In this document: piece by piece, positions 8,666 to 16,999 of the stretch
How the letters are laid out: each line of letters starts with the position of its first letter
How positions within the stretch are numbered: the stretch's first letter is position 1
Notes under the pieces: generated by a model
Told to the model about the DNA's origin: nothing
The model's database searches: none
Seen by the model: the letters and a program-made list of their open reading frames with translations, nothing else
Assembly (NCBI RefSeq): GCF_937988725.1
Contig: NZ_CALKHS010000010.1
Location: 310,001 to 374,000, forward strand
Length of the DNA stretch: 64,000 bases
Source of the DNA: an uncultured Castellaniella sp.
GTDB lineage: Bacteria; Pseudomonadota; Gammaproteobacteria; Burkholderiales; Burkholderiaceae_B
Reading direction: 5' to 3'
Program-made: the position numbers and the translations under genes

Positions 8666-9619
8666 ATGACTCTGACCGAACTGAAGTACATCGTCGCGGT
8701 GGCGCGGGAGCGCCATTTCGGCCGGGCCGCCGAAGCCTGCTTCGTCAGCCAGCCCACGCTGTCCGTGGCGATCCGCAAGCTGGAAGAAGAGCTGGGCGTG
8801 GTGCTGTTCGAGCGCGGCGGCGCCGAGGTCGGCATCACGCCCATCGGCCTGCGGGTGGTGGCGCAGGCGCAGAAGGTCCTGGAAGAGGGCGCCAATCTGC
8901 GCGAAATCGCCCGCCAGGGCCATGATCCCCTGGAAGGGCCGCTGCGGGTGGGCGTCATCTACACCGTCGGTCCCTACCTGCTGCCGCACCTGGTGCCAGA
9001 GCAGATCCGCCGCACGCCGCAGATGCCGCTGCTGCTGCAGGAAAACTATACGACCCGCCTGCTGGAGCTGCTGCGCCAGGGCGAGATCGATTGCGCCATC
9101 GTCGCCTTGCCGCTGCCGGAAACGGGCCTGGCGCAATGCGCCTTGTACGACGAACCCTTCTATGTGGCCCTGCCGCACGATCACCCCTGGGCGCACGAAA
9201 AAACCATCGCCTCGGAACGCCTGAAAGAGGAGACCATGCTGCTGCTGGGGGCCGGCCATTGCTTTCGCGATCAGGTGCTGGAGGTTTGCCCGGAACTGTC
9301 CCGCTATTCGGCGTCCAGCGAAGGCATCCAGCGCACCTTCGAAGGATCGTCGCTGGAAACAATCCGGCACATGGTGGCGGCCGGCATCGGCATCACCGTG
9401 ATGCCCGCCAGCGCCCTGGGCATGCAGGGGGCCGAAAGCAAGCTGCTGCGCTTCATCCCCTTTGCGCCGCCGGCGCCGGACCGGCGGGTCGTGCTGATCT
9501 GGCGCAAAAGTTTTCCCAGGCTGGCGGCCATCGAGGCGCTGGTGCAGGCCGTCCGGGGCTGCGGCATGCCCGGCGTCACGATGCTGGAGGAACCCATCGC
9601 CGCCGCCGTGGCCGATTGA
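8666..9619 (+). CDS. oxyR: Hydrogen peroxide-sensing LysR regulator OxyR
   Basis: This LysR-type regulator is activated by peroxide through a disulfide. The N-terminal winged HTH is MTLTELKYIVAVARERHFGR. The redox pair is at C199 (GHCFRDQ) and C208 (EVCPE), the same numbering as E. coli OxyR, which makes this call strong for a LysR protein. It is 317 aa. It sits 23 bases after recG, an arrangement I recall from other beta- and gammaproteobacteria, and dps, a classical OxyR target, follows directly. Confidence 0.95.
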   Translation: MTLTELKYIVAVARERHFGRAAEACFVSQPTLSVAIRKLEEELGVVLFERGGAEVGITPIGLRVVAQAQKVLEEGANLREIARQGHDPLEGPLRVGVIYTVGPYLLPHLVPEQIRRTPQMPLLLQENYTTRLLELLRQGEIDCAIVALPLPETGLAQCALYDEPFYVALPHDHPWAHEKTIASERLKEETMLLLGAGHCFRDQVLEVCPELSRYSASSEGIQRTFEGSSLETIRHMVAAGIGITVMPASALGMQGAESKLLRFIPFAPPAPDRRVVLIWRKSFPRLAAIEALVQAVRGCGMPGVTMLEEPIAAAVAD

Positions 9620-9715
9620 CGCCGCGCAAGACATGGCGCCGCGACGGGATCCGCGCGGCCGGACGGCCCCTTGGCCGTGCTATGCTGGAACGGTCTTGTC
9701 TTAACGGAGCATTTC

Positions 9716-10240
9716 ATGGCAAAAGCCGTCAAAAAGACCTCTTCCCCCAAAGCCCAGACGACCCCTTCCGGTCTGCCGATCGACATCGGCATCTCCGACA
9801 AGGACCGCGCCGCCGTCGCGGCCGAACTCGCGCACACCCTGGCCGACACCTACACGCTGTACCTGATGACGCACAACTTCCACTGGAACGTGACGGGTCC
9901 CATGTTCAGCACCCTGCATCAGCTGTTCATGACGCAGTACACGGAAACCTGGCAGGCCCTGGACGCCGTCGCCGAGCGCATCCGCGCCCTGGGGCACTAC
10001 GCGCCCGGCACCTACGCCGAATACGCCCGCCTCAGTTCCATCAAGGAACCCGCGTCGGTGCCCTCGGCGGAAGACATGCTGCGTCTGCTGGTCGCCGGCA
10101 ACGAAGCCGTCGCCAAGACCGCTCGCAAGGCATTCAAGTGCGCCGACGCCGTCAACGATCAGCCGACCGCCGACCTCCTGACGCAGCGCCTGGACATTCA
10201 CGAAAAGAACGCCTGGATGCTGCGCAGTCTGCTGGCCTGA
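9716..10240 (+). CDS. dps: Dps family DNA-binding ferritin-like protein
   Basis: Dps makes a 12-subunit shell that oxidises and stores iron and protects DNA under stress. The 174 aa carry a Lys/Ser/Pro-rich N-terminal tail (MAKAVKKTSSPKAQ) suited to DNA binding. The ferroxidase residues follow in THNFHWNVTGPMF and in the downstream helix (ETWQALDAVAERIRALG). The ATG at 9716 is preceded by ACGGAG at a good distance; the upstream in-frame start gives a non-Dps extension. Its position after oxyR suggests peroxide induction, although I could not define an OxyR site. Confidence 0.93.
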   Translation: MAKAVKKTSSPKAQTTPSGLPIDIGISDKDRAAVAAELAHTLADTYTLYLMTHNFHWNVTGPMFSTLHQLFMTQYTETWQALDAVAERIRALGHYAPGTYAEYARLSSIKEPASVPSAEDMLRLLVAGNEAVAKTARKAFKCADAVNDQPTADLLTQRLDIHEKNAWMLRSLLA

Positions 10241-10265
10241 CGCGTTCATCCGGCCGATTCGTGCG

Positions 10266-10285
10266 CGCCGGCAGCGCTGCCGGCG
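10266..10285. repeat. 20-bp perfect palindrome downstream of dps
   Basis: CGCCGGCAGCGCTGCCGGCG is a perfect 20-base palindrome 26 bases after the dps stop. It has no following T-run, so it is not a textbook terminator. It could end dps transcription by a factor-assisted route or stabilise the mRNA 3' end. Confidence 0.5.
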
Positions 10286-10299
10286 TCAAGGTATCGGGA

Positions 10300-10338
10300 A
10301 AACCCCCGTATGTGGCATGATCCGCCCTGCGGGGGTTT
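10300..10338 (+). promoter_or_regulatory. Stem-loop in the leader of the LivK-like gene
   Basis: AAACCCCCG (10300-10308) pairs perfectly with CGGGGGTTT (10330-10338) across a 21-base loop. The structure lies 36 bases upstream of the start of the binding-protein gene and is not followed by a U tract. It may be a leader structure or the tail of dps termination. Confidence 0.35.
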
Positions 10339-10373
10339 CGTGTATTCTTTCTGGGTCTTTCACAGGAGGTTGT

Positions 10374-11495
10374 ATGAACATTCGCTTGACGCCGATGGTC
10401 GCCGCTTTGGGGCTGGCTGCCGGCATGATGATGTCTACCGCGGCGAACGCTGACACAATCAAGATCGCCATCGCGGGGCCCTACACCGGGGCGCTGACGC
10501 AGTACGGCGATATGGTCAAAGAAGGCGTGGACACGGCAATCGAAACCATCAACGCCAATGGCGGCGTGCTGGGCAAGAAGCTCGAAGCCGTGGTGATGGA
10601 CGACGCATGCGAACCCAAACAGGGTCCGGTCGTCGCCAACCGCGTCGTCAATGAAAAGATCCATTATGTGGTCGGGCACGTGTGCTCGGGCGCCACGATC
10701 GCGGCGGCTCCCGTCTACAACAACGAAGGCGTGGTGATGGTGTCCCCGTCCGCGACTTCGCCCGCCGTGACGGACGGCAAGAACTACGACATGATCTTCC
10801 GCACCATCGGCCGCGATGACCAGCAAGGTCCCGCCGCTGCCGAATTCATCGTGCAGAAGATCAAGCCCAAGGCCGTGGCCGTCCTCCACGACAAGCAATC
10901 GTACGGCCAGGGCATCGCCACGGCCGTGAAGAACGATCTGGAAAAAGCCGGCGTCAAGGTCGTCATGTTCGAAGGCATCAATGCCGGCGACAGCGATTAT
11001 TCCGCCGTCATCACCAAGCTGAAATCGGCGGGCGCCGACTTCGTCTACTACGGCGGCTACCACCCCGAAATGGGCCTGCTGCTGCGCCAGGGCGCCGAAC
11101 AAGGCCTGCAGGCCAAGTTCATGGGTCCGGAAGGCGTGGGCAACCCCGACATCAATGCCATCGCCGGCCCGGCCGTCGAAGGCATGCTGGTGACGCTGCC
11201 GGCCGACTTCACGACCGATCCCGCCAACGCATCCGTGGTCAAGGCCTTCAAGGACAAGAACCGCAATCCGGGCGGCGCCTTCCAGCTGACTGCGTATTCC
11301 GCGCTGGAATCCATCGCTGCCGGCCTCAAGGGCGTGGGCAAGGACGATCCGGTCAAGGTCGCCGCCTGGCTGCATGCCAACTCGGTCAAGACCCCGATCG
11401 GCAACATCGCCTGGAACAAGCAGGGCGACCTGAAGTCCTTCAAGTTCGACGTGTTCACCTGGCACGCGGACGGCTCGAAGACGGTCTTCAAGTAA
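10374..11495 (+). CDS. Branched-chain amino acid-type ABC transporter binding protein (orphan LivK-like)
   Basis: This is a periplasmic binding protein of the Leu/Ile/Val family, 373 aa, with signal peptide MNIRLTPMVAALGLAAGMMM ending at ANA and a mature start DTIKIAIAGPYTGALTQYGD. The start has AGGAGG six bases upstream (start at 10374); a longer reading from 10317 lacks one. It is similar over its whole length to the protein at 17000-18118 (shared DDACEPKQGP/DDGCEPKQAV, TIGRDDQQGP, GDSDYSAVI). No permease follows it, so it may feed the livHMGF complex 7 kb away. Its ligand cannot be read from sequence. Confidence 0.88.
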   Translation: MNIRLTPMVAALGLAAGMMMSTAANADTIKIAIAGPYTGALTQYGDMVKEGVDTAIETINANGGVLGKKLEAVVMDDACEPKQGPVVANRVVNEKIHYVVGHVCSGATIAAAPVYNNEGVVMVSPSATSPAVTDGKNYDMIFRTIGRDDQQGPAAAEFIVQKIKPKAVAVLHDKQSYGQGIATAVKNDLEKAGVKVVMFEGINAGDSDYSAVITKLKSAGADFVYYGGYHPEMGLLLRQGAEQGLQAKFMGPEGVGNPDINAIAGPAVEGMLVTLPADFTTDPANASVVKAFKDKNRNPGGAFQLTAYSALESIAAGLKGVGKDDPVKVAAWLHANSVKTPIGNIAWNKQGDLKSFKFDVFTWHADGSKTVFK

Positions 11496-11514
11496 GCCGG
11501 CCCGAGCGCATGGC

Positions 11515-11549
11515 AAACGGGATCCCGACAGGGATCCCGTTTTTCTTTT
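11515..11549 (+). terminator. Rho-independent terminator after the LivK-like gene
   Basis: ACGGGATCCC (11517-11526), loop GACA and GGGATCCCGT (11531-11540) form a perfect 10-bp stem. The stem extends by A/T pairs on the flanks and is followed by TTTTCTTTT. As the preceding bases are A-rich it can also work in reverse for the converging ugpC. Confidence 0.9.
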
Positions 11550-11562
11550 GGGGCGCGGCGTC

Positions 11563-12639
11563 CTAGCCGTCGATCCGCTGGCCGGTCCGCGCGTCGAACC
11601 AGTGGGCCGGATGCTGGCCGTCCGGACCCAGCGTGATGGCATCCCCATGGGTCAGGGGATGGTCGCGGGTTTCCGTCACGGCGCATCGCAGGATCACGGC
11701 CTGGTCTCCCCAGCGGGCATGGATCAGCTGTTCCGATCCCAGGATCTCGACGGTTTCCACCTGCGCCCGCAGTCCCGGGGCGTTCAGGCGCAGATGCTCG
11801 GGACGCAGGCCCAGGATGAGGGACGAGCCCCTGGCGGAGGCGGGAGCCTGCACCGGCAGCGCATGGCCCTCCGGCCCCAGGACATTGCCCTGGGCGTCCG
11901 CGTCGACCCGCAGCAGGTTCATGGGCGGCGAACCGATGAAGCTGGCGACGAAGGTCGTGGCCGGGCGCTCGAAGACCTCGGCGGGCGTGCCGATCTGTTC
12001 CGGAACGCCCTGGTTCATGACGATCATGCGATGCGCCAGCGTCATGGCTTCCACCTGATCGTGGGTCACGTACAGGCTGGTGGTCTTCAGCCGCTGGTGC
12101 AGTTTCTGGATTTCAAGCCGCATCTGCACGCGCAGCTTCGCGTCCAGGTTCGACAGCGGTTCGTCGAACAGGAACACGGAAGGCTCCCGCACGATGGCGC
12201 GACCCATGGCGACGCGCTGGCGCTGGCCGCCCGACAGCTGGCGGGGCCGGCGATCCAGCAGGTGGTCCAGTTCCAGGATGCGGGCTGCGTCCTCGACCCG
12301 GCGCCGGATCTCGGCCTTGTCCATGCGGCGGATCTTCAGGCCGTAGGCCATGTTGTCGAAGACGCTCATGTGGGGATAGAGCGCGTAATTCTGGAACACC
12401 ATGGCGATGTTGCGCTCGGCCGGTTCCAGCGTATTCACGACCCGGTCGCCGATGGCGATGTCCCCGTCCGTGACGGATTCCAGGCCGGCGACCATGCGCA
12501 TCAGGGTGGATTTGCCGCAGCCCGACGGACCGACGATGACCACGAATTCACCATCCTGGACTTCCATGTCGATGCCGTGGATGACCGCGACGCCGCCGGG
12601 ATAGGTCTTGCGCACATTGCGAAAACTCAGGGTTGCCAT
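11563..12639 (-). CDS. ugpC: sn-Glycerol-3-phosphate ABC transporter ATP-binding protein
   Basis: This is a CUT1-family ATPase of 358 aa, the normal UgpC/MalK length. It has Walker A VGPSGCGKSTLM, Q-loop MVFQNYALYPHMSV, signature LSGGQRQRVAMGRA, Walker B FLFDEPLSNLDAKLR and the H-loop YVTHDQVEAM. The C-terminal TOBE/MOP regulatory domain runs from about 235 to the end (LGLRPEHLRL). It is the last gene of the minus-strand operon ugpB-ugpA-ugpE-ugpC. The gene order and the family of the binding protein support glycerol-3-phosphate or its diesters over other sugars. Confidence 0.92.
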   Translation of the reverse strand: MATLSFRNVRKTYPGGVAVIHGIDMEVQDGEFVVIVGPSGCGKSTLMRMVAGLESVTDGDIAIGDRVVNTLEPAERNIAMVFQNYALYPHMSVFDNMAYGLKIRRMDKAEIRRRVEDAARILELDHLLDRRPRQLSGGQRQRVAMGRAIVREPSVFLFDEPLSNLDAKLRVQMRLEIQKLHQRLKTTSLYVTHDQVEAMTLAHRMIVMNQGVPEQIGTPAEVFERPATTFVASFIGSPPMNLLRVDADAQGNVLGPEGHALPVQAPASARGSSLILGLRPEHLRLNAPGLRAQVETVEILGSEQLIHARWGDQAVILRCAVTETRDHPLTHGDAITLGPDGQHPAHWFDARTGQRIDG

Positions 12640-12652
12640 GTAAACGTTTATC

Positions 12653-13495
12653 CTATTTTTCTGTGTCGACCAGGCCCTTGACGAACCACTTCTGCATCAG
12701 CACGACCACCGCCGCGGGCGGAATCATGGCCAGCAGGGCCGTCGCCATGACCAGGTTCCATTCGGTCACGCTGTCGCCGCCGGCGATCATGCGGCGGATG
12801 CCCACCACCACCGGATACATGTTTTCCTGGGTGGTGATGATCAGCGGCCAGAGGTACTGGTTCCAGCCGTAGATGAACTGGATGACGAACAGGGCGGCGA
12901 TGCTGGTGCGCGACAAGGGGAAAAGAATGTCCTTGAAAAACCGCATGGGGCCGGCGCCGTCGATGCGGGCCGCCTCGACCAGTTCGTCGGGCACGGTCAG
13001 GAAGAACTGCCGGAACAGGAACGTGGCCGTGGCCGAGGCGATCAGCGGCAGGGTCAGGCCGGCGTAGCTGTTGAGCATGCCCAGGTTGGCCACCACGGCG
13101 TAGGTGGGGGCGATGCGCACTTCCACCGGCAGCATCAGGGTGACGAAGATCATCCAGAAGCACAGCATGCGCAGGGGGAAGCGGAAGTACACGACGGCGA
13201 AGGCCGACATCATGGAAATGATGATCTTGCCGATGGCGATGGCCAGCGCCATGAAGGTGCTGATCCACAGCATGCGGCCCACCGGCGGGGTGTTGACGGC
13301 ATTGCCGGTCAGCACCGTCCAGTAGTTGCCGAGGAAATGCCCGCCCGGGATCAGGGACATGGGCGCCTGGGCGACTTCCTGGGCCGTCTGGGTCGAGGCG
13401 ACGAAGGCCACGTAGAGCGGAAAGGCGATGACGACCACGCCCAGGATCAGCACGGCATGGGATACCAGGTCCAGCAGGGGACGACGTTCAACCAT
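12653..13495 (-). CDS. ugpE: sn-Glycerol-3-phosphate ABC transporter permease UgpE
   Basis: This is an inner-membrane permease of 280 aa with six predicted helices. The EAA loop lies in ELVEAARIDGAGPMRFFKDI, which is where the ATPase docks. The start MVERRPLLDLVSHAVLILGV at 13495 is chosen because this is where the UgpE family begins and it sits 15 bases after the ugpA stop; in-frame sequence upstream of it runs through ugpA in another frame. It ends 13 bases before ugpC. Confidence 0.92.
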   Translation of the reverse strand: MVERRPLLDLVSHAVLILGVVVIAFPLYVAFVASTQTAQEVAQAPMSLIPGGHFLGNYWTVLTGNAVNTPPVGRMLWISTFMALAIAIGKIIISMMSAFAVVYFRFPLRMLCFWMIFVTLMLPVEVRIAPTYAVVANLGMLNSYAGLTLPLIASATATFLFRQFFLTVPDELVEAARIDGAGPMRFFKDILFPLSRTSIAALFVIQFIYGWNQYLWPLIITTQENMYPVVVGIRRMIAGGDSVTEWNLVMATALLAMIPPAAVVVLMQKWFVKGLVDTEK

Positions 13496-13509
13496 GATAT
13501 TCGTCCTTG

Positions 13510-14391
13510 TCAGTAATTGACCTTGCGGTCCACGTAGCGGAACTGGATGGCGGTCAGGGCGATCACGATCAGCATCAGGATGACGGATTGCGCGGCCGAG
13601 GACCCCAGATCCAGGCCCTTGAAGCCCGCGTTGTAGACCTTGTAGACCAGGATGTCGGTCGCATGGCCGGGCCCGCCCTGGGTGACGATGTCGATCACCG
13701 CGAAGGTATCGAAGAAGGCATAGATGAAATTGATCACCAGCAGAAAGAAGCTGGTGGGAGACAGCAGGGGAAAGACGATGGACCAGAATCGGCGCGCCGG
13801 CCCGGCGCCGTCGATGGCGGCGGCTTCGATCAGGGACCGGGGGATGGACTGCAGCCCGGCCAGGAAGAACAGGAAGTTGTAGGACACCTGCTTCCAGATC
13901 GAGGCGAAGACGATCAGGGCCATGGCGTCCCCGCCATCCAGGCGGGGGTTCCAGTGCAGGCCCAGCTGCACCATGGCCACGGCCAGGATGCCGACGGAGG
14001 GCGAGAACAGGAACAGCCACAGCACCCCTGCCACGGCGGCCGCCACGGCGTAGGGCCAGATCAGCAGGGTTTTGTAGATCGCGGCGCCTCGCACCACCCG
14101 GTCGGCCATGACCGCCAGCAGCAGGGAAATGGCCAGGCCGCCCAGCGCCACCAGCGCGGAAAACCCGGCCGTCGTGCGAAACGAAGCCAGATAATCCGCG
14201 CTGGAAAACAGATCGGCGAAGTTGGCCAGGCCCACGAACTGCGAGGACAGGCCAAAGGGATCTTCCACGCGGAACGATTGCCACATGGCCTGCCCGGCCG
14301 GCCAGAAGAAAAACACCAGCGTGATGATGAGCTGGGGAGCCAGCAGCAGCCAGGGCAGGGTCCGATGGTGGAAGACGACGCGTTTCTCCAT
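13510..14391 (-). CDS. ugpA: sn-Glycerol-3-phosphate ABC transporter permease UgpA
   Basis: This 293 aa permease is the UgpE partner, with six helices. It starts MEKRVVFHHRTLPWLLLAPQ and has the EAA loop SLIEAAAIDGAGPARRFWSI. It begins four bases after the ugpB stop, so the two are probably coupled. The family is CUT1 (MalF/UgpA type). Confidence 0.92.
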   Translation of the reverse strand: MEKRVVFHHRTLPWLLLAPQLIITLVFFFWPAGQAMWQSFRVEDPFGLSSQFVGLANFADLFSSADYLASFRTTAGFSALVALGGLAISLLLAVMADRVVRGAAIYKTLLIWPYAVAAAVAGVLWLFLFSPSVGILAVAMVQLGLHWNPRLDGGDAMALIVFASIWKQVSYNFLFFLAGLQSIPRSLIEAAAIDGAGPARRFWSIVFPLLSPTSFFLLVINFIYAFFDTFAVIDIVTQGGPGHATDILVYKVYNAGFKGLDLGSSAAQSVILMLIVIALTAIQFRYVDRKVNY

Positions 14392-14394
14392 TGC

Positions 14395-15705
14395 TTACTT
14401 CACGCTCTTTTCAAAGCGTTCCAGCAGGGCGTTGCCTTCGGTGGTCATTTTCTTCAGACCGGCCTCCGGATCCATCTTGCCGGCGAAGATCTGTTCCATC
14501 GTGGCGTCTTCGATATCGCGGATCTGGGGCAGGTAGCCCAGACGGATGCCGCGCGAATTGGCCGTGGTATCTGCGTTGAGCTGCCGGACGGCGACTTCGG
14601 TGCCCGGGTTCTTGTCATAGAAACCGGATTTCTTGGTCAGCTCGTAGCCCGCCTTGGTCACCGGGACGTAGCCGGTGCCCTGGTGCCAGGCGGCCGCCTG
14701 TTCGGGGTTGGACAGGTATTTGAAGAACTTGACCACGCCCTTGTAGGTGGCGTCGGATTTGCCCGAGAACACCCACAGCGAAGCCCCGCCGATGATGGAG
14801 TTCTGAGGAGCGCCCTTGACGTCGGGGTAATAGGGCAGGGTGGAGGTCCCGAAGGCGAACTGGCCGTTCTTGATGATCGAGGCGCGCATGCCGCTGGAGC
14901 CGGTGTACATGCCGCATTTGCCCGACGTGAACAGAGCGTTGCCCGCGTCGCCGCGGCCGCCGTACGTGAATTCGCCCGCCTTGGCCATGCCGGCCAGGAA
15001 GGTCATGTGCTTCTTGAACAGCGGGCTGTCGAGCAGCAGGCGGGCATCCAGGCCGCCGAAACCGTTGTCCTTGGACGCGTAGGGCACGTTATGCCAGGCG
15101 GCGAAGTTCTCCAGCAGGATCCAGGACGGCCAGGCGCTGGAATAGCCGCATTCCATGCCGGCGGCGCGCAGCTTCTTGGCGGCGTCGGCGACTTCGGGCC
15201 AGGTCTTGGGAGGCGCGTCGGGGTTCAGGCCGGCTTTCTTGAAGGCGTCCTTGTTGTAATACAGGACCGGCGTAGAGCTGTTGAAGGGCATGGAGACCAG
15301 CTTGCCTTCCGGGGACGAGTAGTAGCTCGCGACGGCGCCCAGGAAGTCCTTGGGATTGATCGGGTCGCCGACCTTTTCGGAGAGTTCCTGCACCGGCTTG
15401 ACGGCGCCCTTGGCGTACATCATCGTGGCGGTGCCGACTTCGAAGACCTGCAGGATGTCGGGCGCATTGCCCGCGCGGAACGCCGCGATGCCGGCGTTCA
15501 TGGATTCGCCGTACGCGCCTTTGTAGACCGCATGCACCACGTAGTCGGACTGGCTGGCGTTGAAGGCCTTGGCGATCGAATTCACGCGCTCGCCCAGGGG
15601 GCCTTCCATGGAATGCCAGAAGGTGATGTCGGTGGCGGCCTGGGCGGCGCCGGCGCTGGCCAGCAAGGCGGCCAGCGCAGTCATGCGGAAAAGGGAAAAT
15701 GCCAT
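14395..15705 (-). CDS. ugpB: sn-Glycerol-3-phosphate periplasmic binding protein
   Basis: This periplasmic binding protein of 436 aa has the signal peptide MAFSLFRMTALAALLASAGA (cleaved near AQA) and then ATDITFWHSMEGPLGERV, characteristic of UgpB. The ATG at 15705 has AGGAGA eight to ten bases upstream; a longer in-frame reading to 15894 has no leader-like sequence. It is the first gene of ugpBAEC. A candidate sigma-70 promoter lies at 15771-15800. In E. coli this operon belongs to the Pho regulon; here only weak Pho-box-like repeats are visible. Confidence 0.93.
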   Translation of the reverse strand: MAFSLFRMTALAALLASAGAAQAATDITFWHSMEGPLGERVNSIAKAFNASQSDYVVHAVYKGAYGESMNAGIAAFRAGNAPDILQVFEVGTATMMYAKGAVKPVQELSEKVGDPINPKDFLGAVASYYSSPEGKLVSMPFNSSTPVLYYNKDAFKKAGLNPDAPPKTWPEVADAAKKLRAAGMECGYSSAWPSWILLENFAAWHNVPYASKDNGFGGLDARLLLDSPLFKKHMTFLAGMAKAGEFTYGGRGDAGNALFTSGKCGMYTGSSGMRASIIKNGQFAFGTSTLPYYPDVKGAPQNSIIGGASLWVFSGKSDATYKGVVKFFKYLSNPEQAAAWHQGTGYVPVTKAGYELTKKSGFYDKNPGTEVAVRQLNADTTANSRGIRLGYLPQIRDIEDATMEQIFAGKMDPEAGLKKMTTEGNALLERFEKSVK

Positions 15706-15770
15706 CAGAGTCTCCTGTGTATGCCTCCCCGAAGCCTGCCGGGGTGGCGGCGGGGGGATTGTAGGCAGGT

Positions 15771-15800
15771 ATTGTGACCAGTTCATGTCAGCTTTGACAA
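15771..15800 (-). promoter_or_regulatory. Candidate ugpB promoter
   Basis: Read on the minus strand, TTGTCA (15800-15795) and CACAAT (15776-15771) are separated by 18 bases and lie about 65 bases before the ugpB start. The spacer contains CTGACAT and CTGGTCA, 10 bases apart, resembling Pho-box half-sites (usual period 11). The match is partial. Confidence 0.35.
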
Positions 15801-15938
15801 TCCCTGTTTGCCGCAATAAGCGCCGCCCGCGGGCCGCGGCCGCCGATCCGGCGGCGGGGTTCCGGCGCAAAGGGCGGGCCGGGCTTCGTGACATCGCGGG
15901 ATTCTGTTTCCGGGGACATGATCGTACAATGTTCCGCT

Positions 15939-16772
15939 ATGGAAAAAGGACTCTCACTTGCATTGATCGGCGGCGGCAACATGGCCAACGCCCTGGCCAG
16001 CGGCCTGATCGGCCGGCGTTGCGCGGCGGCCGACGTCCACGTCATCGACCCGGGCGACGACACCCGCGCGCGCTGGGAAGCCCTGGGCACGACGACGGCG
16101 CCGGCGCCGGACGCCAGGCTCTCCGGTTGCCGGGTCTGGTTCTTCGCCGTCAAGCCGCAGGTCATGGCCCAGGTCGTCCGGCAATGCCGGCCCTGGCTGC
16201 GGCCGGACACCCTGGTCATCAGCATCGCGGCCGGCATTCCCGGCTCGGCGATCGCCGGCTGGCTGGGCGCCGATGGGGCCCCCTATACGCGGGTGGTGCG
16301 CTGCATGCCCAATACCCCGGCCCTGATCGCCTGCGGCATGACCGGCATGGCGGCGCTGTCCGGCGTCGATGCCCAGGACCGCGCCCTGGCGGAGGAACTG
16401 CTGCGCGCGGTGGGCGACGTGCTGTGGGTGGCCGACGACGCCGCCATCGACGCGGTCACGGCCGTCTCGGGCAGCGGGCCGGCCTATGTGTTCCTGTTCC
16501 TCGAAGCCCTGATGGCCGCCGGCGTGGACCAGGGGCTCTCGCCCGAACAGGCGCGCCAGCTGGCGCTGGCGACTTTCCACGGGGCGACTCAGCTGGCCAC
16601 GCTCTCGCCCGATTCCCCGGCCGTGCTGCGCGAACGGGTGACCTCCAAGGGCGGCACGACGGCGGCCGCGCTGGCCGTGTTCCAGCAGCGGGGGCAGACC
16701 GACATCCTGCGCGAAGCCGTCGCCGCGGCCGCCCGGCGGGCGGGCGAGCTGGCCCGCGAATTCTCGGACTGA
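15939..16772 (+). CDS. proC: Pyrroline-5-carboxylate reductase
   Basis: This enzyme makes proline from 1-pyrroline-5-carboxylate using NAD(P)H. The 277 aa show the N-terminal Rossmann motif LALIGGGNMANALASGLIG, the conserved RCMPNTPALI, and the C-terminal signature VSGSGPAYVFLFLEAL with SKGGTTAAAL. MEKGLSLALIGGGNM at 15939 is chosen as the start since the family begins about five residues before the glycine motif. It is divergent from ugpB and monocistronic as far as can be seen. Confidence 0.95.
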   Translation: MEKGLSLALIGGGNMANALASGLIGRRCAAADVHVIDPGDDTRARWEALGTTTAPAPDARLSGCRVWFFAVKPQVMAQVVRQCRPWLRPDTLVISIAAGIPGSAIAGWLGADGAPYTRVVRCMPNTPALIACGMTGMAALSGVDAQDRALAEELLRAVGDVLWVADDAAIDAVTAVSGSGPAYVFLFLEALMAAGVDQGLSPEQARQLALATFHGATQLATLSPDSPAVLRERVTSKGGTTAAALAVFQQRGQTDILREAVAAAARRAGELAREFSD

Positions 16773-16999
16773 TCCGTCGCCGTCCCGCCGCCGGACGCGC
16801 GCGGTCGATGGGCGGTCCGTCACCCGGTGTCGATTACACCTGGTCATCAGGGATTAACCGTAGTGACACTTAGGGACCGAATCGTCAGAATACGCGTGCC
16901 GCTCAGGGCGGAAGCAAAAACCAAAGCTTGACGCTCCTGGCCCCAATGCCGCACCCGGCATTACAGCTGCCAGTGGCGCCTCTACCGGAGACATACCCA

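Noticed and set aside
9661..9715. OxyR operator upstream of dps
   Set aside because: I looked for the ATAG-N7-CTAT-N7 pattern and found no convincing match, so only gene adjacency is reported.
13507..15777. 756-codon plus-strand reading frame opposite ugpA and ugpB
   Set aside because: It is antisense to ugp genes, whose motifs and signal peptide are clear.
16960..16999. Possible sigma-54 promoter before livJ (TGGCCCCAATGCCGCA)
   Set aside because: The -24 and -12 elements match only partly (no GC at the right place in the -12 TTGC), so nitrogen control of livJ was not claimed.
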